Source of the DNA: Arachnia propionica | Lineage (GTDB): Bacteria; Actinomycetota; Actinomycetes; Propionibacteriales; Propionibacteriaceae | Assembly: GCF_037055325.1 (NCBI RefSeq) | Contig: NZ_CP146373.1 | Coordinates: 2,170,001 to 2,234,000, forward strand | Length of the DNA: 64,000 nucleotides | Direction of reading: 5' to 3' | Part shown: positions 39,555 to 48,169 of the stretch, piece by piece | How positions within the stretch are numbered: the first letter of the stretch is position 1 | How the letters are laid out: the number at the start of each line of letters is the position of its first letter | Made by a program: the position numbers and the translations under genes | The notes under the pieces: generated by a model | What the model saw: the letters and a program-made list of their open reading frames with translations, nothing else | Databases searched by the model: none | Told to the model about the DNA's origin: nothing

Positions 39555-40160
39555 ATGACCTACGTCCTGCCCGATCTCGACTACGACTACGGCGCGCTGG
39601 CCCCGCACATCGCCCCAGAGATCATGGAGCTGCACCACAGCAAGCACCACGCCACCTACGTCGCGGGAGCGAACGCTGCCCTGGAACAGCTGGCAGAGGC
39701 CCGCGAATCGGGCAATTTCGGCGCCATCAACAAGTTGGAGAAGGATCTGGCCTTCCATTTGGGCGGGCACATCAACCATTCCACCTTCTGGAAGAACATG
39801 TCTCCGGAGGGCGGCGGCCGCCCCGACGGCGAGCTGGCTGCAGCCATCGACGAGTACTTCGGTGGTTTCGACGGCTTCCAGAAGCAGTTCAACGCCGCTG
39901 CCAACGGCATCCAGGGTTCCGGCTGGTCCATGCTGGTCTTCGACACCCTCGGGCGGCGTCTCAACATCAACCAGCTGTACGACCAGCAGGGCAATCTCCC
40001 TGCAGGCCAGATCCCGTTGCTGCAGCTCGACATGTGGGAACACGCCTTCTACCTGCAGTACAAGAACGTGAAGGGTGACTACGTCAACGCCTGGTGGAAC
40101 GTGGTCAACTGGCTTGACGTCGCCGAGCGTTTCTCCAAGGCCCAGACCTTCGCGTCCTGA
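39555..40160 (+). CDS. sodA: superoxide dismutase (Fe/Mn type)
   Basis: This 201-residue cytosolic enzyme converts superoxide to peroxide and oxygen. The metal ligands are in place: His in MELHHSKHH, His in HINHSTFW, and Asp and His in [11 protein letters not shown]. The metal (Fe, Mn or either) cannot be fixed from sequence; relatives in propionibacteria can use both. AGGAG precedes the ATG at good spacing. It is followed by a strong terminator, so it is monocistronic. Confidence 0.96.
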   Translation: MTYVLPDLDYDYGALAPHIAPEIMELHHSKHHATYVAGANAALEQLAEARESGNFGAINKLEKDLAFHLGGHINHSTFWKNMSPEGGGRPDGELAAAIDEYFGGFDGFQKQFNAAANGIQGSGWSMLVFDTLGRRLNINQLYDQQGNLPAGQIPLLQLDMWEHAFYLQYKNVKGDYVNAWWNVVNWLDVAERFSKAQTFAS

Positions 40161-40167
40161 CCTGAAG

Positions 40168-40210
40168 CGCCGGGGTTCCAGCCTGCGCAGGCTGGAACCC
40201 CGGCGTTTTT
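40168..40210 (+). terminator. Rho-independent terminator after sodA
   Basis: CGCCGGGGTTCCAGCCTG pairs with its exact complement in a 38-nt perfect palindrome, followed by TTTTT. It lies 7 nt after the sodA stop. It marks the left edge of the type VII region. Confidence 0.93.
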
Positions 40211-40887
40211 GTTCCATGCCCCAGCACGCCATCACGAAACGCGATCACCCCTTTTCCAATAGATCCACAGCAGCCCGATTCCCCTTGAGGCTCATGCATA
40301 TCCATCCTCAACCACGCCTTGAGCAGGGGTTTTATCACCAAACACTCTGCCTGCGGATACGTTTCAATGTCGTGATCCCACGATGCAGTTGATTCATTGG
40401 CTCTGCTTCACCTCCGGGCTACAGACCCCGGTAAACCATTCCGCAGCCCCACGATCGAACCCATTGGGAATTCAACCGTCTGCCCCATCACCTTCAGCTC
40501 CGTCGACGAACACCACCCAGCAGCACCACGGCGGCGCTCTTCATCGTGAACTTCACCACAAAAGACCGCTTCCCGGAAACGCTTCCTCACGCAGGAAAAA
40601 ATCAGTTTCTCTGCCTCATACCTGTCGTACCCTCATTTCACAAACACTCTTGAATCATAAAATACAAGCCTCGCGTCGTTTATCACACACTAAACGTCTC
40701 CGACAAGCAGCGACGCTTCGTTGGTCCACACACCTCGGAGAAATCAAGTCATCCAAAAGGATGACAACCCATGATAACCGCGATCAATCCTGCATAAAAC
40801 TCGATAAATCCCGGTATACGCGACTCGCCGAAGGTCGTGATTGACTGGCCCGAACAACCACAACTGCGGGAGAGGAGGGCCAGCCAC
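40211..40887. other. 677-bp intergenic region ahead of the type VII operon
   Basis: No gene is supported here. A 153-codon open frame at 40383-40844 has no coding character and no recognisable domain. The right half (40600-40830) is clearly richer in A and T than its surroundings and should hold the promoter of the secretion operon, but no clear -35/-10 pair was seen. It contains a 7-bp perfect inverted repeat at 40748-40765. The left part could hold decayed sequence. Confidence 0.6.
40748..40765. promoter_or_regulatory. short inverted repeat upstream of the type VII operon
   Basis: GTCATCC and GGATGAC flank AAAA in an AT-rich stretch about 120 bp before the first gene. It could be an operator or a small RNA hairpin. 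No evidence separates these. Confidence 0.25.
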
Positions 40888-41631
40888 ATGACGGGAAACG
40901 GCCCAGCCTTCGCCGACACCCCGGCCAGGACATGGCAGCTCATCATTTCCTCAGTCCTGGACTTCGTCGTCATAGCCTTGATCGTCACGGCCATCACCCT
41001 GTGGGCATCTGCCGGCGATCTGCCCAGGACATTGACGATGTCGTTGGGAACCCTCACCACGATCGTTGTGACGATCACGTGGTGGCGGTTTCGCACGCGC
41101 CTGGGCACAAGCCCCGGTCATCTTCTCCTGGGACTGCGTGCAGTCGATCCGGTCACTGGGCTACCCGGTAAACTGCCCGGTTTCCGCGCGGTCGACATCA
41201 GGCGCGGCCAGGACCCGCTGCGCCCGCGCCCCCGCTCCATCGCCCTGGACACCACGGTCCCCAAACGCCCACCCGTCGACGTGACATTGGTCGCTTCCCT
41301 CGACGACGGATCCCGCTATCGCCTCGACATGCCGTGCGTGATCGGACGCGACCCTCGGGTGGCTCCTCCGTATCACTGTTTGGCCGTCACCGACATCAGC
41401 CGGACCATTTCACGTACCCACCTGATGCTGTGGAGCGAATCAGGTTTGCTGTCACTCAGCGACATGGGTAGCCGGGGTGGTACCGCCATTGTCACTCCCC
41501 GAGGAGATCATCCGCTGCCCGCGGACCAGACCGTCAGCCTTCCCATGGCCCCGGGCCTCTTGGCGCATCTCCGACTGGGACGGCGTGAGCTCCGAATCGA
41601 AGCCATCCCCAACCTGCCAGGAACGCGATGA
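40888..41631 (+). CDS. RDD-FHA domain membrane protein of the type VII locus
   Basis: In 247 residues this joins an N-terminal RDD membrane domain to a C-terminal FHA domain. The RDD part (residues 10-105) has two helices, ending in the RDD-typical TSPGHLLLGLRAVDPVTG. The FHA part (about 140-245) has VIGRDPR, SRTISRTHL and DMGSRGGT, the phosphothreonine-binding loop pattern. FHA domains occur in other type VII machines, for example at the N-terminus of EssC. The ATG at 40888 with GGAGG 9 nt upstream is preferred to a GTG at 40837. It is the first gene of a run of overlapping genes. Confidence 0.8.
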   Translation: MTGNGPAFADTPARTWQLIISSVLDFVVIALIVTAITLWASAGDLPRTLTMSLGTLTTIVVTITWWRFRTRLGTSPGHLLLGLRAVDPVTGLPGKLPGFRAVDIRRGQDPLRPRPRSIALDTTVPKRPPVDVTLVASLDDGSRYRLDMPCVIGRDPRVAPPYHCLAVTDISRTISRTHLMLWSESGLLSLSDMGSRGGTAIVTPRGDHPLPADQTVSLPMAPGLLAHLRLGRRELRIEAIPNLPGTR

Positions 41632-42137
41632 ACGAATTCGACCGCACCCTGATCGAGACCACCAAGACCCACAGGGAACGCCTGACCTCCGCGTTCATTC
41701 ATGGAAGGCTCGCGGAACGCCACAAGGTCAACACGAATCTGGGCCGACTGCTCGGCTCGGTGATTCTTGCAGCGGTGGTGGGATTCGCCTGTCTGGGAAC
41801 CGGCTTCGTGCTGGGCCTCCTGGAACGCCAGCATCACGAGCAGGCGGTCAATGCTTTCATGGCCGCGATGAAGGCTAATCCCATCAAACCGGGCAATGGG
41901 TACGTCGAGGACGAGAAAACCGGTTTGTTGTTCAACTCAGAAACGGGCCTGTACATCGATCCCCGAACCGGTTTCCGTGTCGACCCCGACACCATGCTGG
42001 CCACCGATCCACAGGGCCGCACCATCGACATCAGGCTCGGCTGGTACTACGACCCGGAAACCAAGACCTACACGGATCCGGCGTCGGGACTCACCATCGA
42101 CCCCGAGACCCTCACGGTCGTCAAGAAGGAGCAATGA
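41628..42137 (+). CDS. membrane protein with Tyr/Asp/Pro/Thr repeats, type VII locus
   Basis: This is not a family I recognise. Its 169 residues have a cytosolic N-terminus of about 40, one strong membrane helix (about 42-65, GSVILAAVVGFACLGTGFVL), and an outer domain. That domain carries four or five short degenerate repeats of the form T-G-L-x-(I/V)-D-P-x-T or W-Y-Y-D-P-E-T (SETGLYIDPRTGFRVDP, GWYYDPETKTYTDP, SGLTIDPETL), recalling beta-hairpin repeats of the OCRE or WW kind. It overlaps both neighbours by 4 bases. It may take the place of a missing core component such as EccB or EccE. Confidence 0.75.
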   Translation: MNEFDRTLIETTKTHRERLTSAFIHGRLAERHKVNTNLGRLLGSVILAAVVGFACLGTGFVLGLLERQHHEQAVNAFMAAMKANPIKPGNGYVEDEKTGLLFNSETGLYIDPRTGFRVDPDTMLATDPQGRTIDIRLGWYYDPETKTYTDPASGLTIDPETLTVVKKEQ

Positions 42138-43450
42138 TGACCTATACACGGCTCACCGTGATCGGCAGCAAACGTAAGGCCGATCTGGTGCTTCCCGATG
42201 ATGAGCCCGTCGGGGCGCTGCTGCCGCAGCTGCTGGAGATGCTGGACGAGCGTGTCCCCGGGGGGCGCGAGATCGCGCTGTCCACACTCACGGGGGTGCG
42301 CGTCGAACTCGATGAGACGCTCGGGGAACAGAGGGTCGACCACGGCACAATGCTGCGCCTGCTTCCCCTCGACGACGCCCCACAGCCACCCGAGATCGTC
42401 GACATCACGGATGCCGTGGCCGTCGCTGCAGGACGTCGTGGCGATCACTGGAACGAAAGAGCGGGCATTGCATCGGTCGCGACGCTTTCCGCGGTCGTCG
42501 CAGGGATCGCATCGACCAGCGCGCAGGCCCACGTCGGCGGGCTGACCGGCCAGCAGGGTTATTGGTTTCCTGCGGCGTCCTTCTTCCTGATCGCTCTGGC
42601 GACGATCTTCGCCCACCGATCCCGCACCGGGGCTGCCGCCGCCTTCGGGGCCGCAGCCCTCGGCATCATCGTTCCTGCGCTCGCCCTGACCCCTCAGCCC
42701 TGGTCCCTGGGCACTCGCATCATCGTCCTAGCTGGCGCCGCCTGGCTGGCACTCGGAGCGATTGTCGGAATCGGATCGAAACAGCGACCGGTCCTGGTGT
42801 GCAGCGGAATCGGTGTGCTGGCCGCCGTTCTGACCGCGGTGGGGGATCATCTGGCGTGGCCCCAGCTCCTGGTCGCGGTGGTGACCGCACTGACCGGGAT
42901 GATGCTGACAGGTCTGGTGCCGGGAGTGGCCCTGGCGCTGAGTGGCCTGACGAGATACGACGACCGCTCGATGCGCGGGGAACGATCCGGTCGTCAGGAC
43001 GTCGATCGCGCTATCGAGGAGGGGTTCGCCACCCTGACCTGGGCGGTCATCGCGATCGGCCTGCCCACTGGACTTGCGCTGTTCTCCCTGGCTGGGCAGG
43101 AAAGCCCGTGGACCACGGGTCTGACTCCCACAATCTGCCTGGTTCTTCTGCTGCGCGCCCGTGTGCTGCCGCTCATACCGCAACGCATCGCACTGCTGAT
43201 CACCGGATTGACACCACTGCTGGCGATGCTCATGGGGAGTCCACAGCTCAGCTCTATGCCTCGGACGATCATCGCGGCTGTTGTGTTGATCGTGTTGCTG
43301 GGTATCGCGTTGATCCGTCCCAGCGCTGTTTTCGGTGCCAAACTGCGACGTGCCGCCGAGGTCGTCGAACTCTTGCTCATGATCACCACCATCCCCCTGG
43401 CGCTCGGCGCGCTCGGCATCTACGCAGACCTGTTGGAGACCTTCCGATGA
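42134..43450 (+). CDS. EccD-like type VII secretion channel protein
   Basis: This 438-residue protein combines a ubiquitin-like YukD domain (residues 1-80, YTRLTVIGSKRKADLVLPDD... LDETLGEQRVDHGTMLRLLP) with about 11 membrane helices (from about 110 to the end). That is the EccD layout, the main membrane channel of actinobacterial type VII systems. Two ATG codons in tandem (42134, 42137) follow AAGGAGCA. It overlaps the preceding gene and the MinD-like gene by 4 bases. The assignment to EccD rests on domain order and the EccC gene nearby. Confidence 0.87.
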   Translation: MMTYTRLTVIGSKRKADLVLPDDEPVGALLPQLLEMLDERVPGGREIALSTLTGVRVELDETLGEQRVDHGTMLRLLPLDDAPQPPEIVDITDAVAVAAGRRGDHWNERAGIASVATLSAVVAGIASTSAQAHVGGLTGQQGYWFPAASFFLIALATIFAHRSRTGAAAAFGAAALGIIVPALALTPQPWSLGTRIIVLAGAAWLALGAIVGIGSKQRPVLVCSGIGVLAAVLTAVGDHLAWPQLLVAVVTALTGMMLTGLVPGVALALSGLTRYDDRSMRGERSGRQDVDRAIEEGFATLTWAVIAIGLPTGLALFSLAGQESPWTTGLTPTICLVLLLRARVLPLIPQRIALLITGLTPLLAMLMGSPQLSSMPRTIIAAVVLIVLLGIALIRPSAVFGAKLRRAAEVVELLLMITTIPLALGALGIYADLLETFR

Positions 43451-44148
43451 TCAGCGCGTGGTTTCGTGCCTCGGGAGGTGCCCGCTCCCGGGACCTGGAG
43501 CAACTGGCACGCAGGATCAACACCCCACTCCCGGTGCGACGGCGGATCGGGGTCGCATCGATTGGGCGCCGCAGCGGCACCACGACCATCGCCTCCGAGC
43601 TGGCGCTGATGTTGGCGCTGCTGCGCCCGGATCGTCTGCTCATGATCACGACCGACGATCCCGAACGATCGCGTTTCGCGCAGTTGCGAAGCCCACACAC
43701 CGTTCGTCACTTGACCCCCGACCACTGGAGCGATCCGCTGTCCTTCTGGGGGGAAGTCGTTGGCGACGCCCAGCGCGATCACGACCTGACGATCACGGAC
43801 TGGGGGGCTGCTCCCCTTCCTCAGCTGAGCCTGATAGCCACCGATTCCCATGCGTTGTGTCTGGTCACCGCAGCCGACAGGGGGATGATCCAGTCGACCC
43901 TTGACGTCGCGACGGCTCTGAGCGAACGTCTTCCCGTGCTGTTGGCGGTTGCCGATGTGCGGGGCGAGGTCGGGCCGTCGATCCGCGCACTGGTCCGCGG
44001 ACTTCCCCTAACGTCGATCCTGCAACGCCACGACCGTCGCCGGAACACACGAAAGAAACTCAGGGAACCGGATGCCTTCGAGATGTATCGCCTGGCCGCG
44101 AGTCTGATCGGGGTGCTCACCCGTCCGGCGAAGGGACGCACCTCATGA
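43447..44148 (+). CDS. MinD/ParA-like protein of the type VII locus, degenerate P-loop
   Basis: This 233-residue protein has the SIMIBI P-loop fold outline of MinD/ParA, but the nucleotide loop reads IGRRSGTTTIA. The Gly and Thr remain while both conserved lysines are gone, so ATP hydrolysis is doubtful. The second strand (LLMITTDDPERSRF) and DWGAAPLP are also MinD-like. EspI and related MinD-like proteins are known in mycobacterial ESX loci. It overlaps eccD and eccC by 4 bases each. The much longer upstream frame is a shadow of eccD. Confidence 0.75.
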   Translation: MISAWFRASGGARSRDLEQLARRINTPLPVRRRIGVASIGRRSGTTTIASELALMLALLRPDRLLMITTDDPERSRFAQLRSPHTVRHLTPDHWSDPLSFWGEVVGDAQRDHDLTITDWGAAPLPQLSLIATDSHALCLVTAADRGMIQSTLDVATALSERLPVLLAVADVRGEVGPSIRALVRGLPLTSILQRHDRRRNTRKKLREPDAFEMYRLAASLIGVLTRPAKGRTS

Positions 44149-47100
44149 CGGATGACATCGCCCTCCCCGAGGCCCAGGAGCTACAGCCCTCCCCTGCACA
44201 CAAGCGCCTCCAGCGCCCCACCCGCACCACGACGCCACTCGAGCGCCCGGATCCGATCGAGATCCCGTCACCGCCCACGCTCGGTGCCGAGATCAGTCCG
44301 ACCCCGTTCCAGTTCCTGCTTCCCGTGGTCGGGGCTCTCACGTCCGTGGTGATGATGGTGGTGATGCGCAACGGCCAGCCGTTGTTCATGCTGATCGCCG
44401 CCGTGGTCTTCACCGTGGCCCTCGTCAGCGGGCTCGGTTTTGCCATTTCCAGTCGGGGACGCGCAGGCAAGCAGTTGCGTCTTCATCGCAGCCGCTATCT
44501 CGATTACCTCGAACGCACCCGCGACAAGCTGCGGGAACAGGCCGAGGAAGCGCGCAACACTGCCCTGGCGCTGCATCCGAGCCCGGCTGGGATCGTCAGT
44601 TTCATCCGCGATCCGGAGAGATTGTGGGAGCGGCGACGTTCCGATGCCGACCATCTCCAAGCCCGCATCGGAATCGCGACCGTGCCGTGGTTCACGTTGA
44701 ACGTCCCTACCTCCGAATCACCCGTGGAACCGATCGACCCGATCCTGTTGCGTGAGGCCGAGATGCTCACCAGTTCCCATTCCTCCATTGAGGCGATGCC
44801 CGCCACCGCCGACCTGGTGGATGCGGCTGTGGTGGCGGTGATCGGGCCTCGTGAAAGCACCGTTGCCATGATCCGCGCGTTGATCATGCAGTTGTCCGCC
44901 CACCAGCTGCCCGAGGACCTTGAACTGGCGGCGGTTTTCCCGAGCGAACACGCAAGCGACTGGCGGGGGTTCGACCTGTTGCCGCACGTCCACGACCCGG
45001 ACCTGTTCGACGGCCCCGTGCCGGCCCGTCGCATCGCTCCCACCCTCGATGCGTTGAGCGACATCCTCGCCGGCGAGATGGCCACACGATCCGCTGCGGC
45101 GACGGCAGCCAGACGCAGAGGAGGAAAAGCTGAGGAGCTGTCCCGGTTGGTTGTGGTCGTCGACGATCACGGTCATCCGGCATCACGCCTGCGCCATCCC
45201 GACCAGACCCTGCACCTCCGCGACCTGGAGGTGACCGTCATCCATCTCCTGGACGACCGCCTCGACGAACCCGATGACGTCGACATCCGCATCGACCTGC
45301 GTGACGAGGCAACCATCACCCACGGGGCACGCGGCACCGATCCTCACACCACTCATTTCATCCCGGAGGGTGCGCAGTCCTGGCAGTTGGAAACCGTTGC
45401 CCGCGACCTCGCGGCACGTCGCACCTTCACGGCCCTCCATCAGGAGGTGGTCGAGGGCGAGCAAGCAGACATCGAGGACATGCTCGGCATCGATCTGCAC
45501 CAACCCATCGACCTGGCACGGCTGTGGCGCCCCCGCACCCCGGCCGATTTCCTGCGTGTCGCGTTCGGCGTCGACGACAACGGCCGCACCGTGCACCTGG
45601 ACCTGAAGGAAAGCGCCCAGCAGGGAATGGGACCGCACGGCATCTGCATCGGCGCAACCGGCTCCGGTAAATCAGAGATGCTGCGGACTCTCATCCTGTC
45701 GCTCGCGACAGCGCACTCACCGGAGGATCTGTCCATGATCCTCATCGACTACAAAGGCGGGGCCGCCTTCTCCCCGTTCGTGCCGCTCCCCCATCTTGCA
45801 GGTCTGATCGACAACCTCGCCGACGATCCACAACTGACCGTGCGCGCCCGCGCATCGTTGCAGGGTGAGGTCGTGCGTCGCCAGCAGCAGCTCAAGGACG
45901 CCGATTCCTCGCCGTCGATCACCCACTACCGGGAATTGCGCCGGGAACGTCCCGACCTGCCCCCGATGCCACATCTGTTCGTGGTCATCGACGAATTCGG
46001 AGAGCTGCTCACCGCGGAACCGGATTTCATCGACCTGTTCCTGCAGATCGGGCGCATCGGCCGTTCCATCGGGGTCCATCTGTTGCTCTCCAGCCAACGG
46101 ATCGAGGGTGGGAAACTGCGTGGCCTGGACACCTATCTGTCCTATCGGCTCGGTTTGCGGACCTTCAGTGAAGCGGAATCCCAGGTGGTGCTCGGCTCCA
46201 CCGATGCCTTCCATCTGCCTCCCATGCCGGGGTACGGATACCTGAAGGTCGACACCTCGGTGTATCAGCGATTCCGCGCCGGCTACGTCTCCGGACCGGT
46301 GCCGAGCGGGGTCCGTCAGGAAACAGTGGCCGCGGGTCCGCGCATCTACGAACTCCCGGTCTACAACGGCATCGAGGTCGATGAACGTGATCCGTCAGTT
46401 CCCCTGCTGCGCCACCCGGACACGGGACGCACGCTCGTCGAGGAGGTCGTCGCGGGGTTGCGAGCCGACGACACCGCCGTCACCCCGATCTGGTTGCCTC
46501 CGCTGCCCGGTCATCTGACGCTCGGGCAGGTGAGGGAGCAGTCGGACGGCGATCCGTTGAAAGTGGTCGTCGGGCTGGAAGACGATCCGGCGCATCAGCG
46601 TCAACTTCCCTGGACGCTGGATCTGACCCGCAGTGGCGGCCATGTCGCGATCATCGGCGGGCCACAAACCGGGCGCACCACGCTGCTGCGCACGATCGCA
46701 ACCTCCCTCGCCCTGCACGCCACTCCCCAGCAGGTGGCCATCTACGGTATGGACCTGACCGGTGGTGGTCTCCGACGCATCGAGGGTTTCCCACACGTCG
46801 GCGGGGTGGCGACGCGGGGAGACACCGACCGGATGCGACGGCTGGTGGAGGAACTCAGCCTCATGCTGCGTTCCCGGGAGCAGCTGTTCAAGACCCGTGG
46901 CATCGATTCGATGTCGCAGCTGCGCGCCATGCACGCCGCTGGCCGGTTGCCACAGCTTGCCAGCGCCGACATCGTGTTGCTGGTGGATGGTTACGGTTTG
47001 CTTCGCAGCGATTTTGAGCCGCTCGACGATTCCTTCACCCGGCTCATGCTCCAGGCCGCCAGTTACGGCCTTCACCTGGTGATTTCGATGGGCCGGTGGG

Positions 47101-48104
47101 GGGAGCTTCGGATGGCGCACCAGACCTTGTTCGGTACCCGTGTCGAGCTGCGCCTCAACGACCCCTCCGATTCGATCATCGATCGCAAACTGGCCCCGAC
47201 CATTCCGGCGGGGTCCCCGGGCAGGGCGCTGACCGACAACAAGACCCTGGCACAGGTGGCGCTTCCGAGCCTGGAGATCGCGGGTTCCGAGGATGTCGGG
47301 GAAGCCCTCGAACGTCTCGCCCAGCAGGTATCGGAGTCGTGGTCCGGTCCGGCCGCCGCACCGATCCGGTTGCTGCCCGAGCATCTACCTCCCGAGTCGT
47401 TGCCCGATGCCGCCGAGGAGTCCTCCGTGCCGCTGGGAATCCGGCAGGACACCATGGAATCCGCCTTGTGGGACCTCGACGACGGAGATCAACATCTGCT
47501 CGTGTTGGGTGACGCGAAGTGTGGCAAATCCACCACGCTGCGCACCATCGCTCGTGGACTCATCGCACGCTACAGCCCGGATGAGCTGGCGATCGCCGTC
47601 GTCGATCCGCGCGGGCACGTTCCCGGTGTCATCCCTGATGCCTACCTCGCGGCCCACGCGAGTTCTCTCCAGCAGGCGACGGGACTTGCGGGTTCGATAG
47701 CCAGCGAATTGGAGGCACGCCCCACCCGCAGCCCCGAGGAGAGGCTGCGCTCCCCGCAGATCGTGCTTCTCATCGACGACCACGACATCATCTCCGCCGG
47801 TGGTTCCGAGCCCCTCGCGCCGCTGATCCCCCACCTGCCTGCGGCGCGGGACCTGGGGTTGCATGTGGTGGTCACCCGGCCCGTCGCAGGCGCCACGAGA
47901 GCGCTTTACAGCTCATTCCTGCAGAGCGTCCGCGACACCGGCGGGGCGGTGCTGTTGATGTCCGGCGACCGCTCGGAGGGTCAGATCCTGCCCCGAATCA
48001 CCCCGGAACACATGCCGCCCGGTCGAGGACGTTACATCCGCCGCGGGGAGCAGCCCTACATCGTTCAGGTGGCCGACACACCGCGACATTCACCTCAGCC
48101 CTGA
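44145..48104 (+). CDS. eccC: EccC-type FtsK/SpoIIIE ATPase of type VII secretion
   Basis: This is the motor and substrate-recognition ATPase. Its 1319 residues have two N-terminal membrane helices (about 55-105), a soluble stalk, then three FtsK/SpoIIIE domains. D1 has Walker A GATGSGKS at 503-510 and Walker B VVIDEF near 615. D2 has GGPQTGRT from residue 838, with Arg in place of the Walker A Lys. D3 has GDAKCGKS from residue 1122. All three are in one chain, as in streptomycete EccC, whereas ESX-1 splits them. It overlaps the MinD-like gene by 4 bases and is followed by the accessory and effector genes. Confidence 0.95.
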   Translation: MTDDIALPEAQELQPSPAHKRLQRPTRTTTPLERPDPIEIPSPPTLGAEISPTPFQFLLPVVGALTSVVMMVVMRNGQPLFMLIAAVVFTVALVSGLGFAISSRGRAGKQLRLHRSRYLDYLERTRDKLREQAEEARNTALALHPSPAGIVSFIRDPERLWERRRSDADHLQARIGIATVPWFTLNVPTSESPVEPIDPILLREAEMLTSSHSSIEAMPATADLVDAAVVAVIGPRESTVAMIRALIMQLSAHQLPEDLELAAVFPSEHASDWRGFDLLPHVHDPDLFDGPVPARRIAPTLDALSDILAGEMATRSAAATAARRRGGKAEELSRLVVVVDDHGHPASRLRHPDQTLHLRDLEVTVIHLLDDRLDEPDDVDIRIDLRDEATITHGARGTDPHTTHFIPEGAQSWQLETVARDLAARRTFTALHQEVVEGEQADIEDMLGIDLHQPIDLARLWRPRTPADFLRVAFGVDDNGRTVHLDLKESAQQGMGPHGICIGATGSGKSEMLRTLILSLATAHSPEDLSMILIDYKGGAAFSPFVPLPHLAGLIDNLADDPQLTVRARASLQGEVVRRQQQLKDADSSPSITHYRELRRERPDLPPMPHLFVVIDEFGELLTAEPDFIDLFLQIGRIGRSIGVHLLLSSQRIEGGKLRGLDTYLSYRLGLRTFSEAESQVVLGSTDAFHLPPMPGYGYLKVDTSVYQRFRAGYVSGPVPSGVRQETVAAGPRIYELPVYNGIEVDERDPSVPLLRHPDTGRTLVEEVVAGLRADDTAVTPIWLPPLPGHLTLGQVREQSDGDPLKVVVGLEDDPAHQRQLPWTLDLTRSGGHVAIIGGPQTGRTTLLRTIATSLALHATPQQVAIYGMDLTGGGLRRIEGFPHVGGVATRGDTDRMRRLVEELSLMLRSREQLFKTRGIDSMSQLRAMHAAGRLPQLASADIVLLVDGYGLLRSDFEPLDDSFTRLMLQAASYGLHLVISMGRWGELRMAHQTLFGTRVELRLNDPSDSIIDRKLAPTIPAGSPGRALTDNKTLAQVALPSLEIAGSEDVGEALERLAQQVSESWSGPAAAPIRLLPEHLPPESLPDAAEESSVPLGIRQDTMESALWDLDDGDQHLLVLGDAKCGKSTTLRTIARGLIARYSPDELAIAVVDPRGHVPGVIPDAYLAAHASSLQQATGLAGSIASELEARPTRSPEERLRSPQIVLLIDDHDIISAGGSEPLAPLIPHLPAARDLGLHVVVTRPVAGATRALYSSFLQSVRDTGGAVLLMSGDRSEGQILPRITPEHMPPGRGRYIRRGEQPYIVQVADTPRHSPQP

Positions 48105-48169
48105 GCAGAAGGTGACAATGACCGTCACGCTGGTTCGCGAGGACTCGCAGGACTCCGAAAGGATGAGAC

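Noticed and set aside
40383-40844. 153-codon plus-strand frame before the type VII operon
   Set aside because: There is no ribosome binding site, no domain and no codon bias. It lies in AT-rich intergenic DNA.
42562-43446. Long 5' extension of the MinD-like gene
   Set aside because: It is an off-frame reading of the eccD membrane region. The ATG at 43447 overlaps the eccD stop, as with the other junctions.
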